From a virus: 30,206 nucleotides of DNA. The notes under the pieces were generated by a model. It was not told the origin of the DNA, ran no database searches, and saw only the letters and a program-made list of their open reading frames with translations. The stretch spans positions 1 to 30,206 of the IMG/VR virus record IMGVR_UViG_3300047562_003274; one strand, 5' to 3'. The translations under genes were made by a program, and so were the position numbers. Positions within the stretch are counted from its first letter, which is position 1; each line of letters begins with the position of its first letter. Below, one piece after another: positions 16,747 to 25,364 of this stretch.

Positions 16747-16761
16747 AGTTCAAACTCCTAC

Positions 16762-17118
16762 TTATGGTGTTCCGCAATCAAATGCGTTGGGAATACGAGA
16801 ATCTATAAAATCTGCCAATCCTTCTACCTTGCTATAATGTATTTTGTCTATCATTACTGTTTGTGTGCTAATTTCCAGATTATATGTTTGAAATAGTTCT
16901 ATATCAACATAATTAGCGTATGTAGATATATTTTCTGTTTTTATATCAACAATGTTTTTAGTGTATTCTATATCTTGGCTATAATTATTATTGATAATTT
17001 CTAATACAGCAGAATCTGACGTTACTTCCTCTCTGTCTATTGTTAATTCTTCGAAAAAACTTGTATCAATCGAAACTATATTTGTAAGTTCCTCTAATAC
17101 TTCTACTGTGAATCCCAT
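16762..17118 (-). CDS. Hypothetical virion protein ending in GTP (118 aa)
   Basis: A 118-residue acidic protein (MGFTVEVLEELTNIVSIDTS) with beta-strand and turn pattern. Its C-terminal part reads HYSKVEGLADFIDSRIP followed by NAFDCGTP. The KVEGLADFIDSRI segment resembles fibre-linking motifs of the V-x-x-L-x-x-x-I type, and the terminal GTP is shared with the 411-residue fibre next to it. It follows the Ig-like protein gene by one base with no clear ribosome binding site, so it is probably translationally coupled. Function not recognised; a fibre connector is an inference. Confidence 0.75.
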   Translation of the reverse strand: MGFTVEVLEELTNIVSIDTSFFEELTIDREEVTSDSAVLEIINNNYSQDIEYTKNIVDIKTENISTYANYVDIELFQTYNLEISTQTVMIDKIHYSKVEGLADFIDSRIPNAFDCGTP

Positions 17119-17119
17119 A

Positions 17120-17527
17120 TTAACAATCCAGAAGTTCTGTTGATTTACTATATCTCTTTAATATTGCTATATTGCCATATAAAATTCTGAATGTCTCATG
17201 ACCGCCACCGGTATATAATTCAGATGATTTATCTTGAAGCTCAAGATCATACTTAGCAGAAGAAAAATCAAAACTATTAGTAGTGGCCGCAGGAAACAGC
17301 AGAGTAATTTTACCGTCAGAAGCTGGTGTCTCTATGTAAAAGTTGTAAAGAGACAGGTCTCCATTATCTGTAGCAAAAGTCTGGGTTTTGTTTGTGTTGG
17401 TTTTCCAAGTAATTCTAGCACAATAATTGGTGAGATCAATAGGTTGCCCATTAGAATCTTTATATATCAAGGACATTCTGAAAGAAGACCCTTGCTCAAT
17501 TTTAAAATCATATTGACTAGCAGCCAT
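17120..17527 (-). CDS. Ig-like (BppU-N-like) tail protein (135 aa)
   Basis: A 135-residue beta-rich protein. YDFKIEQGSSFRMSLIYKD then G-x-x-I-D-L-T-N-Y is the opening of a frequent small phage protein with an Ig/BppU-N-like fold (I-E-Q-G-x-S/T-F...D-x-x-G-x-P-I-D-L-T-x-Y). It continues with LLFPAATTNSFDFSSAKYDL and a closing R-I-L-Y-G-x-I-x-I strand, matching that class. Such proteins lie in baseplate or tail-tip complexes. This is the first gene after the intrinsic terminator at 17571-17598; GAGGTG 5 bases before the ATG gives a strong ribosome binding site. TATATAAG in the 45-base leader could hold a promoter, but I find no convincing -35. Confidence 0.82.
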   Translation of the reverse strand: MAASQYDFKIEQGSSFRMSLIYKDSNGQPIDLTNYCARITWKTNTNKTQTFATDNGDLSLYNFYIETPASDGKITLLFPAATTNSFDFSSAKYDLELQDKSSELYTGGGHETFRILYGNIAILKRYSKSTELLDC

Positions 17528-17570
17528 TTAACACCTCTTATGTTCTTATATATTGATACACCTGAGCAAT

Positions 17571-17598
17571 AAAAAAGGGCTGGTTTTTACGCCAGCCC
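17571..17598 (-). terminator. Strong rho-independent terminator downstream of the capsid gene
   Basis: On the minus strand GGGCTGG (17598-17592) pairs perfectly with CCAGCCC (17583-17577) across an 8-base loop, followed directly by six T (17576-17571). It lies 36 bases beyond the capsid stop. It separates the head genes from the tail-fibre genes and is the only textbook terminator found in the leftward operon. Confidence 0.93.
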
Positions 17599-17633
17599 AA
17601 TTTCTTCAATTAACACTATAAGAACTAGAGATA

Positions 17634-18650
17634 CTATAGTGAGCCAAGAATAACTCTGCGGTTATCAAGAACAGCAAATCCCTGTTCTGCCCATCCATAG
17701 AAGCCTGCTCTCTTCTGGCGGTGAAGAGTGTCATCTTCGAAGATTTGAACACCTTCTCTGACTGGCATGATAAAGCTGTCTCTTCTGCGAAGATCAAGCC
17801 CAACTACCAGCTCGGCGTCAGCGTCGAGGGTACCACCAAGAACATCGCTATAGAAGAGTTGATATTCTTGACCTTCACCTAGCTCATCTAGGTCGTGAAG
17901 ATTTACGCCGAACACTCTGTTAACAACACCACTGCCATCATCAGCGACGTAAATTTCTCTACGAGTAACTTCGTCAACCTGATCAATTCCCCAGTTGCGA
18001 AGATCTTCCATCGCTTCTGGAGAAACATAGAGGTCAGTTAACATACCTCTATTGTTGCTGGCACTGTTACCGCCACCATTACGACGCATGACGGTCTTCA
18101 TGAGGCTTACTAAACGCTTGGTGAACTGACCTATAGCAGCATCGCTGTCATAAACAACAATGTTGCGATCAACACCAGCAGCAAGCAAAGTGTGCCAGCC
18201 GTCATCATTCATCTTTTTGACGAATGAACCTTCGAGAACCTCCATAGCTCTGCCCACAACATCCCAACGAGCATCACGAGCATATTTTAGTAGATAGTCG
18301 ATGCTGGAGCCGATATCATAGGTTGGAACCATGACATAATCGCCTTCGACATGACGCTCTGGAATATATCCATGATTAGGAATGGTGTAAGCAACGAAAT
18401 CTTTTTCGGTGCCTGGAGCAAGAAAATCTAGTGGAAATTCTGGAGTTGCACCCTGACTAAGCTGGATTGGCTCGAAAATACCATCTAGAACATTACCACT
18501 AAGAATACCTTGACGCAGAGGCTGCTCAAGAGCTTTTGCAAATTCTGCATTAGCAGCAAGAGAAGTCTCTTTGTGCTGTGAACCAGACTTTACCAAAAGA
18601 TCAGTAAGTTCTGGTGTTGGTTGAAAGGCTTTGGTTTTCATTTCTGACAT
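17634..18650 (-). CDS. Major capsid protein, HK97-fold (338 aa)
   Basis: A 338-residue protein in the place of the major capsid gene: after portal, protease/scaffold and decoration genes, and with a near-perfect ribosome binding site and a terminator just downstream, as expected for the most abundant virion protein. The sequence has a helical N-arm (residues 1-60), an E-loop-like GYIPERHVEGDYVMVP segment near 95-110, a long helix region (LLKYARDARWDVVGRAMEVL), and a C-terminal beta-rich axial domain ending AEQGFAVLDNRRVILGSL. The start is ATG 18650 because AAGGGAG sits 8 bases before it; a 10-codon longer reading starts from a TTG. Family subgroup not determined. HK97-fold assignment is by position and layout. 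Confidence 0.9.
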   Translation of the reverse strand: MSEMKTKAFQPTPELTDLLVKSGSQHKETSLAANAEFAKALEQPLRQGILSGNVLDGIFEPIQLSQGATPEFPLDFLAPGTEKDFVAYTIPNHGYIPERHVEGDYVMVPTYDIGSSIDYLLKYARDARWDVVGRAMEVLEGSFVKKMNDDGWHTLLAAGVDRNIVVYDSDAAIGQFTKRLVSLMKTVMRRNGGGNSASNNRGMLTDLYVSPEAMEDLRNWGIDQVDEVTRREIYVADDGSGVVNRVFGVNLHDLDELGEGQEYQLFYSDVLGGTLDADAELVVGLDLRRRDSFIMPVREGVQIFEDDTLHRQKRAGFYGWAEQGFAVLDNRRVILGSL

Positions 18651-18658
18651 AATTTTTT

Positions 18659-18665
18659 CTCCCTT
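18659..18665 (-). promoter_or_regulatory. Strong ribosome binding site of the capsid gene
   Basis: AAGGGAG followed by an A-rich spacer, 8 bases before ATG 18650. The same AAGGGAGAAAAAAT core precedes the decoration gene (19167-19173). It decides the start against the TTG at 18680. Confidence 0.85.
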
Positions 18666-18676
18666 GTTTTCTAAAC

Positions 18677-19159
18677 TCAAGTAATGTTAATTGAAACTTT
18701 GGCATAACCATCAGCATCTAAACCGCTTAGGAACTGACCAACTTTAGGACAGCCTGCGCACTGGTCAGCACTGATATTACCATTATTTGCAAGATAGGCA
18801 TGTGCGCCTGCTCTCGTTGTGTTGACAGTTCCGGTAACAACAACATTAGTTGTAACCTGACCAACTCTAAGAACAGCCACCTTGCTATCAACCTGTACCT
18901 CGTCTTTATGCCAGTTAATATGCTGACGAGTAAGGTCATAATTTACAACATCATTGAGTAGTACGCCGATTGGAAGAGCACCACTAGCAGCGGCTGCATA
19001 TGCTACAACAGCATTGCCGTCATCCATTGATACGCCACTACCACTACTACCTTCTGCGGTATTGTAATTAACACTAACGACACCGCCTCTTTCACCGGTA
19101 GTATTCATGAAAAAAGAGATGTCAGTTTGAGTTTCGATTCGATCTGGTTTAAGAGCCAT
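18677..19159 (-). CDS. Putative capsid decoration protein (160 aa)
   Basis: A 160-residue beta-rich protein immediately before the major capsid gene, in the place of a head-decoration or capsid-stabilising protein. The pattern VAVLRVGQVTTNVVVTG, then A-x-A-Y-L-A-x-N-G-x-I, then G-C-P-K-V-G-Q-F-L-S-G-L-D-A-D-G-Y-A-K-V is what I expect of lambda gpD-like or related decorators, which have a parallel set of beta-strands and a Val-Gly rich core. The gap to the capsid start is 26 bases. AAGGGAG before the ATG is shared with the capsid gene and suggests high expression. Could be another head-associated protein, but head location is likely. Confidence 0.8.
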   Translation of the reverse strand: MALKPDRIETQTDISFFMNTTGERGGVVSVNYNTAEGSSGSGVSMDDGNAVVAYAAAASGALPIGVLLNDVVNYDLTRQHINWHKDEVQVDSKVAVLRVGQVTTNVVVTGTVNTTRAGAHAYLANNGNISADQCAGCPKVGQFLSGLDADGYAKVSINIT

Positions 19160-19166
19160 ATTTTTT

Positions 19167-19173
19167 CTCCCTT
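19167..19173 (-). promoter_or_regulatory. Strong ribosome binding site of the decoration gene
   Basis: AAGGGAG 7 bases before ATG 19159, with the same A-rich spacer as the capsid gene. Near-identical initiation regions for the two most abundant head proteins suggest matched output. Confidence 0.8.
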
Positions 19174-19178
19174 AATAT

Positions 19179-20657
19179 TTACTTAGTTTGAAGTCTAGAC
19201 TTAACAAAATCAACTAAAGCTGCACGAGTTTGTTCAACAGAGGAAGTTTCTTCTTCGTCGCTAACCGCTAGGCTAACTTCAGGTTCTACTTCTACTGTTT
19301 CAAGATCTGAAGCGTCTGCTTCTGATTCTTCTTCTGATGCAGCTTTTACCTCTTCTTCTTTTTCTTCTTTCTTTTCATCCTTCTTGGCTGGTTTCATGGC
19401 AGCTAGAAGAGTGGTGAAAGCGTTAAAAGAATCATCGTCTACACCATCAAACTTTTCGATGGCAGCAGATGCAGCATCATTATCAAGGCCTGCTTCAATC
19501 AGAGAAGCCATTCTTTTCATCTTCTTCTCTTTTTTCAGCATTTCTTCTTCTTTGTCCTTATATGCGGCAAGAACTTCATTAGCAGCTTCTAAAGCTTGCT
19601 CCAATGCAGTTTTTTCTTCCTGAGCCTTGGTTAGCAACTCATCTTTTTCTGAGATGGCAGCTTCTAAGGTTACAATTTTTTCTTCAGCAGTTTTTTGGTT
19701 TTCTGCTGTAACAGTTTCTAGTTCAGAAACCTTGGCTTCTAACTCACTAGCTTTAGTGAAAGTTGAAGCAAAAGTGTCTGAAGTCAAAACTGTGTCTAGT
19801 TTTTTATTGATTTCGACAATAGTATCTTCTAAATTCATATTATTAATCTCCGACTTGGAAAACGGCTTATTTTCTATTACACCCTTTTTTTGAAAATCTT
19901 CATTTTTATTTTCGAAATTATCCAACATAGTTTTGCTAAAAATTATACTATCTTCATTTGCTGGTTTGTCAACAAAACCTTTACCACTAAATGTGATGTT
20001 TCTCAAGACCCTACCGATGGTATAGCCGTCATGTTGGCCGGTGCCACCATAAGCTCTTAAATGCTTGGTTAAGTATGCTGTATCTTCTGCCCTTGCTAAG
20101 ACTTTAAACTCTCCTGTATTTTCGTCTCTGAGGCCATAGTCGAAATTATTAAAATAGCATTCCATGCTAACATACTTAGTGCCTTCTTCTATTTCAGCAA
20201 TAAGCTTGGATGCTCTTTCTTGTAGTTCTGGATTAGAAAACCCTTTATATATTACGGATCCAGTTAAGATATGATATTTTTCTGGTAAATCCTCTATCTG
20301 GGTATCAATAGGAATAAGTTGTCCATTATCGTCAATAGGATAATTTGATGTAATATGCCCGATAATTAGGCTCTCATCATGTTCTAGATTGGTAGGCTTA
20401 TCTTCTGGTGTATTTTTAGCTTTCCATATTTCTGCTTTATCAAAAATGTCATCATTTTTATTCCAGCTAGAGCTAACTAGTATAGACTGCACATAGTATA
20501 AATCTTTATCTTCTAACGATGCTACACTTTTGATTTTATCAAAACCTAATTCGGATTTATCAGAACAAGGCTCTGCTAAGGTAGCATAAGCAACGGTAGC
20601 TTGACTGCTAATCAAAGCCTCAATACCGTCCGAAATTTCTTGTTTATATATTTTCAT
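19179..20657 (-). CDS. Prohead protease fused to scaffold (492 aa)
   Basis: The first 240 residues read like a phage prohead maturation protease: SSSWNKNDDIFD, then NLEHDESLIIGHI (His93 a candidate catalytic residue), KYVSMECYF (Ser164 a candidate nucleophile) and GRVLRNITFSGKGFVDKPAN near 215-234, the closing motif of this class. From about 255 on the protein becomes a long Glu/Lys/Ala-rich helix and coiled coil (residues 275-375) and then a highly acidic tail ending VEQTRAALVDFVKSRLQTK, the composition of a scaffold or core protein. In many phages these are separate genes, or the scaffold is an internal start within the protease gene; here MNLEDTIVEINKKLD near residue 275 could be such an internal start. 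AAGGTG precedes ATG 20657. Catalytic residue assignment is inference. Confidence 0.85.
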   Translation of the reverse strand: MKIYKQEISDGIEALISSQATVAYATLAEPCSDKSELGFDKIKSVASLEDKDLYYVQSILVSSSWNKNDDIFDKAEIWKAKNTPEDKPTNLEHDESLIIGHITSNYPIDDNGQLIPIDTQIEDLPEKYHILTGSVIYKGFSNPELQERASKLIAEIEEGTKYVSMECYFNNFDYGLRDENTGEFKVLARAEDTAYLTKHLRAYGGTGQHDGYTIGRVLRNITFSGKGFVDKPANEDSIIFSKTMLDNFENKNEDFQKKGVIENKPFSKSEINNMNLEDTIVEINKKLDTVLTSDTFASTFTKASELEAKVSELETVTAENQKTAEEKIVTLEAAISEKDELLTKAQEEKTALEQALEAANEVLAAYKDKEEEMLKKEKKMKRMASLIEAGLDNDAASAAIEKFDGVDDDSFNAFTTLLAAMKPAKKDEKKEEKEEEVKAASEEESEADASDLETVEVEPEVSLAVSDEEETSSVEQTRAALVDFVKSRLQTK

Positions 20658-20667
20658 AATTCACCTT

Positions 20668-22851
20668 TTATGTGTGTAGGACTGTATACACCATAGAATA
20701 GAAAGATGCCTTAGCTTGTTTTTGTTCATCTAATGACATTGTGTAGGAAAGATCTTGCTGTATAGAACCTTGCCACTGTTTATAGTAAGACATAAGTTGA
20801 GAATTAGCTTTAGTATTAATATTAACTAGTATGTTCTCTATATAGTCTTGGTCTATGTTAGCAAAAGGTTTTACGTTAAAAAGAATTTTGGTTTTTGTCT
20901 CTTCTAGTTCTTTAGCTTCTAGATTTGATAGGCTTCTCAGGTTTTTCTTTTGATAAAAATCAAGCATAATTGGGTTGATGATATCGGAAATAGTTTCTTG
21001 TGCTTTAGTAGCCCATATAGATAAACTAGCTCCTGTCTGAGGTGCAAATTGCTTGTCTTTGCGTTTCTCTTCGTCTTTTTTGTTTAATGGTCTACCTTGA
21101 CCTGGTTGCCCTGGAGTATTGGATGACTGTGGCGGACCTTTTGGTTTTTCATATTGACTCTTAAGCTGTAGTAGGTTTTTTTGTTTAGGGTCTTTATCTA
21201 GTAATGGTACTCCAATCTCGCTAGGTGTTAACATACCAAGCTGTAAACCGATTTTTTTGACATTATTTTCAAAATTGGCATCATGGAAAGGACTAACCTT
21301 TGATGGCTTCTTGGGGTCATTATGATCTTTAAATTCGCTATTAACTCTTAGTTTTTCCATATCTGGATCAAAGCCGAATCTTGCTCTAACCATTTCATCG
21401 CTCACAATGTTTCGATCAGCTAATTGTATTAGTAAGGACTTTTCAGCCTCTTCATTGCTTAGGTCCATTCTATCAAATTCTATTTTAGCTGGATATTTAA
21501 AACCCATTGCTTTTTGTACTAATTCAATTTCTTTTTCCCAAAAGCTAACTAATACATCTCGCCCGTATTGTAGTCTCTGTGTTAGTGTCTTGAGACTGAT
21601 GAAATTATTTGTTGTTCCAGCTGCTCCGAAAGTACCTGTTAATGTAGGAGGAATACCTAGTCCAGCATAAACACTATTGAGATGGGGAGTGTATTTGCCT
21701 TCTCCAAGAAACTGATGCACATTGGTTCTACTTTCTATAAGCTCTATATCAGGACCCCAAACTAGATCCATTGTGCCACCACCAACATTATTACCTAAAA
21801 TTTGTGCTAGTTTAGACGTAGCAGCTCTTGTGGGAGCAATCTTATGTTCAAGATTACCAAGCTTAAAAATTCTAATATTTGAAATAGCGCCGTCTAGTGC
21901 AGCCATATCTGCTAACTTGAGTTTCTCGATAACTGTGATATCATCCATTATAGCATAGATCATGGGATATGCCCAGCTTTGCCAATCATCTTTCTTGTAA
22001 TGGAAAACTAAAGTTTTATTAGGATCAAGCGGATATTTTTTCTTGCTTTTTGCCGCTTCAATAATAGAATCAGGAAGCTGCGCAACAATTTGAGCTTCAG
22101 CTTCATTCTTGGGTGCGTTAATCATTTTGCGAAGATTGGCTGGCAATACCAACTCATACTGTTTTGATGTCACAAAAGAAGACAAAGCACCAGCTGCTAC
22201 ATCAACGTAAATAGGATTAATAAATGTATATTTCCAGGGAATTTCTCGTTTAGGTACCGCTTTTTCTGTGGTAATATTTATGTCTGCTTCAGCAGTTGCT
22301 TTAAACATATTCTGTGTAGCTTTTAGCGTCAGTTTACCTGTCTGACGATTAACTATCACATTACCGGTTTTATACAGATTATTAACGAATCTTTCACTTC
22401 TATCTTTACCTTCGATTTTTTGAAACCATCTGCGATAAAATCTTTCGATTCTTTTATTACGATGAACAATCCTAATTCCTTGAGTGGCAAAATCGCCCAT
22501 TAAATCTATGACATTTTTAACCAAACCCACCCTCTGATAAATATCATCAGCCTTAAACATGATGTTTTTAAGGTGCTTTGGTATAGCTTCGTCTGGTCTA
22601 AAATAGTCATAATCTGATCTGGTTAGTCCTGGTCGGCCAGATGTATTAGTGTCTAGATTAGAATAATCTGTTCTGTATCTACCGTGGGCTGTAGATTTGT
22701 TTACTAGTGTGTATTCGTCTAGGGCGCCAGCAGAAGCTTTTTGTGCTTCTATTTTTGTATTTGGATTATCATCCCAGAAAACGTATGCTTCTTCTGGCAT
22801 AATAGGGCTTGCATCTTTGATAACTTCGCTTTTAGGATATTTTTTTGTCAT
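20668..22851 (-). CDS. Portal protein (727 aa)
   Basis: A 727-residue protein between the large terminase and the protease, the normal place of the portal, through which DNA is pumped. Supporting features are QRVGLVKNVIDLMGDFATQG near the N-terminus, RIERFYRRWFQKI and TGNVIVNRQTGKLTLK (portal clip and stem style). The middle has FHYKKDDWQSWAYPMIYAIM and then EKLKLADMAALDGAISNIR, typical of the portal wing/stem transition. A Pro/Gln/Lys-rich stretch near 565-600 and a helical C-terminal crown follow. The length is on the long side for portals. A weak point is the start: ATG 22851 has no ribosome binding site and sits directly behind a sigma70-type -10 (see promoter entry). Confidence 0.9.
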   Translation of the reverse strand: MTKKYPKSEVIKDASPIMPEEAYVFWDDNPNTKIEAQKASAGALDEYTLVNKSTAHGRYRTDYSNLDTNTSGRPGLTRSDYDYFRPDEAIPKHLKNIMFKADDIYQRVGLVKNVIDLMGDFATQGIRIVHRNKRIERFYRRWFQKIEGKDRSERFVNNLYKTGNVIVNRQTGKLTLKATQNMFKATAEADINITTEKAVPKREIPWKYTFINPIYVDVAAGALSSFVTSKQYELVLPANLRKMINAPKNEAEAQIVAQLPDSIIEAAKSKKKYPLDPNKTLVFHYKKDDWQSWAYPMIYAIMDDITVIEKLKLADMAALDGAISNIRIFKLGNLEHKIAPTRAATSKLAQILGNNVGGGTMDLVWGPDIELIESRTNVHQFLGEGKYTPHLNSVYAGLGIPPTLTGTFGAAGTTNNFISLKTLTQRLQYGRDVLVSFWEKEIELVQKAMGFKYPAKIEFDRMDLSNEEAEKSLLIQLADRNIVSDEMVRARFGFDPDMEKLRVNSEFKDHNDPKKPSKVSPFHDANFENNVKKIGLQLGMLTPSEIGVPLLDKDPKQKNLLQLKSQYEKPKGPPQSSNTPGQPGQGRPLNKKDEEKRKDKQFAPQTGASLSIWATKAQETISDIINPIMLDFYQKKNLRSLSNLEAKELEETKTKILFNVKPFANIDQDYIENILVNINTKANSQLMSYYKQWQGSIQQDLSYTMSLDEQKQAKASFYSMVYTVLHT

Positions 22852-22856
22852 ATGTA

Positions 22857-22885
22857 ATTATAATTGTATTGCAATACCATTACAA
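22857..22885 (-). promoter_or_regulatory. Candidate sigma70 promoter before the portal gene
   Basis: On the minus strand TTGTAA (22885-22880), a 17-base spacer and TATAAT (22862-22857). The spacer contains a perfect 12-base palindrome GTATTGCAATAC (22866-22877). The predicted transcription start falls on or within a base or two of the portal ATG, so the message would be leaderless; chance occurrence in A/T-rich DNA cannot be excluded. Confidence 0.5.
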
Positions 22886-22897
22886 GTTATATACACA

Positions 22898-24916
22898 CTA
22901 TCTGTAAATTCCTGTATAAATATCTTCATTAGCTGCTGAGGTGAACCAATCTGGACCCTTATACATATCGCCTTTGACCTTGCCTACGTCGCTAGCGTTA
23001 CCTCCGATAACCTCGTAGTGTATAGGAGCAATAATGTTGGTCATCTGTCTAGCAATCATGTTTGCTATAACTAAAGAGCTATATCTATCTTTTCTTAATC
23101 TACCCTTTTTGCCACCGCTAAGTTTAACTTCTGGAGTATCCCATCGATCTCTTGCTCCAGCTCCTGTGCTAGTTTGAGTCATCACAATAGTGGTTAGTTC
23201 GCTTTTAAGTTCTTCTATCTCTAAAATACATTCGCTTAAACTATCGTATAAGGGATTAAGATCAGACTCCATAATATTTTGGCTTTCTTTCTCCATGGCT
23301 AGACCAAGAGAAAAATTATCGAATCTAGGAAATAGTAATTTTTTATCTTCCATATCTTTTCTAAGACCGTGATTTGCTTGAGCTGTCCAATCTGCCTTAG
23401 CAAACTGCACTAATTCTAATATGTGTAAGCCAGGCTGTGCATCTGTATCTTTACTTTTTTTCTTATCAAAATCTACAATAGGCCATATCAAATGTTCTCC
23501 TTTTTCTAGTCTTTTAGGATCATGCAAAGCTTCCTCGATAGCTATACCTCCACCTTGAGCATCTAACCCTATACGTTCGCAAGGAAATATTTTCATCAAA
23601 TTTCTTATTTTTCTAGCACAGAATCCATAAAAATCGTGCTCAGATACCAAACCGATCTTTTGTCGTTCTTTGAAATTTTTTCTATTAGTGGTCCAAACAT
23701 AGACTACTCTGTTGTGTGTAGGATGTAATTCAAGCACAACTATACTAAAATTATCTTGCTCTGAAGCAGGATCGATTCCATAGACGTATTTGGCGTTAGG
23801 GTTACCTTTGGTCATTGCGTCAAATAAGACTGTCGATTGGTCATGTATTATAGGTTTATTGTCGTTAACTACACAACTTTCTATTAGGCTACGTCTAAAA
23901 AATCCTTCACTATCGTCAATGAAACACGCGGCGTATTCCATATTGTATATACCAGTGTGTATTGTGGCTTTTGCTCTAGCAACTTGTTTATCATCCATGA
24001 AACCTTTTGGAATAAGCTCATAAGGAACTCTAATAACGCTATAGTCTTTCCAGTTAAAGTTTTCTGGTATTTCACTACCAAAAATATCTTCGAGTTTATT
24101 TTTATCCCCACCACTTTCTATAATCGCTTTGTATCGTTTCCAGTATTGAGCAAAGTGTCTGAATCCATAGTCCGCAGTACCACTAATAATAGCTTGGTTA
24201 CCCATCTTTTTGGCAAGAGATTCCAATTCTTCATTCCATATCCCAAGATCTTTCATGGCTTGTTTTTTAGCTTCTGCTTTAACATTTTCAATAGGAGTAG
24301 CACTGACTGCTGCGAAACCTGCAACAACAGTTTCATATATGTCTGGTGATATAGAAGCAAATTCATCTGCAATAATAATATGTGCTCTAAGACCTCTAAT
24401 TTTTGAGCCATCACCCATAGGAATGGCAATAGCCCAGCTGTCGCCTAGTCTAAGAGTACATCGGTCAACATCTCTTCTGGGGCCATCGTCATTGCCACTA
24501 AATATACTGCGTAATATTGGGCTATTTCTCCAGATGTTTTCCATGTATTCAAAGATAATTTTACTCTGTCTGAAAGCGGCACCAACTACAACTATTTTTG
24601 TGCCAGGAACTAGAATACACTTCAGGATACAATATAAACTCATGAGAAAAGATTTACCGAATCCTCGGCTCGCAATAAACATTGGGAATGGTCGTATCCA
24701 GAATTCTTGTAATATAGCGACTTGTATAGGGTGCAATTCAATACCAAACAATAGCTTGCATGTAGAACCTAAATAGTGTGGATCTTTAATAATTTTTAAA
24801 AGATGATAGTCAGGATGTTCTATGCTATACCTATTCCTTTTTATCATCGGGTTGGAGGTGATAGTGAGTTTAGATAAATCACCAAGACCTAACCAGGCAT
24901 CATCAAGATTGCTCAT
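22898..24916 (-). CDS. terL: Terminase large subunit (672 aa)
   Basis: The ATPase-nuclease motor that packages DNA into proheads. The Walker A-type motif ASRGFGKS lies at residues 82-89 and the Walker B-type strand IIIADE at 180-185 (acidic pair 184-185). The C-terminal RNase H-like nuclease part shows YVYGIDPASEQDNFSIVVLE (Asp382) and RIGLDAQGGG (Asp452), the first two acidic positions of the metal site. A coupling motif region GTADYGFRHF (about 246-255) fits motif III. The start at 24916 has AAGG 9 bases upstream and overlaps the ERCC4-like gene by 14 bases. Length is within the usual range for TerL of larger phages. Confidence 0.95.
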   Translation of the reverse strand: MSNLDDAWLGLGDLSKLTITSNPMIKRNRYSIEHPDYHLLKIIKDPHYLGSTCKLLFGIELHPIQVAILQEFWIRPFPMFIASRGFGKSFLMSLYCILKCILVPGTKIVVVGAAFRQSKIIFEYMENIWRNSPILRSIFSGNDDGPRRDVDRCTLRLGDSWAIAIPMGDGSKIRGLRAHIIIADEFASISPDIYETVVAGFAAVSATPIENVKAEAKKQAMKDLGIWNEELESLAKKMGNQAIISGTADYGFRHFAQYWKRYKAIIESGGDKNKLEDIFGSEIPENFNWKDYSVIRVPYELIPKGFMDDKQVARAKATIHTGIYNMEYAACFIDDSEGFFRRSLIESCVVNDNKPIIHDQSTVLFDAMTKGNPNAKYVYGIDPASEQDNFSIVVLELHPTHNRVVYVWTTNRKNFKERQKIGLVSEHDFYGFCARKIRNLMKIFPCERIGLDAQGGGIAIEEALHDPKRLEKGEHLIWPIVDFDKKKSKDTDAQPGLHILELVQFAKADWTAQANHGLRKDMEDKKLLFPRFDNFSLGLAMEKESQNIMESDLNPLYDSLSECILEIEELKSELTTIVMTQTSTGAGARDRWDTPEVKLSGGKKGRLRKDRYSSLVIANMIARQMTNIIAPIHYEVIGGNASDVGKVKGDMYKGPDWFTSAANEDIYTGIYR

Positions 24917-25364
24917 GTGAATATACCTTATACATTAGTGACTCAGCAAACTTTGCTGCTGTAGTAGAGGAATCACAAAACAAAACATGGATACCATAAA
25001 TAACCTCTAGTTCAGTTAGTTTCTTAAGTAAAAACTTAGGGCTAATCTTTGTTTTGTTCCACAAATATTTTGGTATTCCAGAGTTTCTTGGGAAACTATA
25101 AACATCAGACAGCGAAAACTCTAACAATAGAAACTTGTATTGATACTCTGACATTCTAGTGACCCAATCGTTATAACGTTTTTCAATAATATTATTGGCA
25201 AATTCCCCCACGGTCTTTTTTCTTTCTATACACAATTTTTCTTCTAGCCCAGACAGGGAGTAATCACCTGTATCTAGCTTTGCTACAGAAATGGTGTGTG
25301 TAGGAAATTCCCATGGTTGCTGTTCTCTGGTATCTACAATAATATTAGGAAAAGTATCTGTCAT
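24903..25364 (-). CDS. ERCC4-type nuclease (153 aa)
   Basis: The XPF/ERCC4 nuclease core is visible: IIVDTREQ (residues 8-15), DTGDYSL (31-37) and CIERKK (45-50), giving Asp11, Asp34 and the ERK triad Glu47-Arg48-Lys49. Members of this family cut branched or flapped DNA next to a junction. The protein is short, with no visible helix-hairpin-helix, so it is the bare nuclease domain with a helical C-terminus. It overlaps the upstream gene by 4 bases (ATGA) and terminase by 14. A role in clearing junctions from replicated DNA before packaging, like a phage resolvase, is an attractive inference from this placement. Confidence 0.88.
   Translation of the reverse strand: MTDTFPNIIVDTREQQPWEFPTHTISVAKLDTGDYSLSGLEEKLCIERKKTVGEFANNIIEKRYNDWVTRMSEYQYKFLLLEFSLSDVYSFPRNSGIPKYLWNKTKISPKFLLKKLTELEVIYGIHVLFCDSSTTAAKFAESLMYKVYSHEQS

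Noticed and set aside
17606-17803. 65-aa minus-strand frame within the capsid gene 3' end
   Set aside because: Overlaps the capsid gene in another frame, with no ribosome binding site and no motif.
24210-24776. Long plus-strand frame opposite the terminase gene (188 aa)
   Set aside because: Shadow of the terminase frame; no ribosome binding site and no known motif, while the minus strand has full Walker and nuclease motifs.
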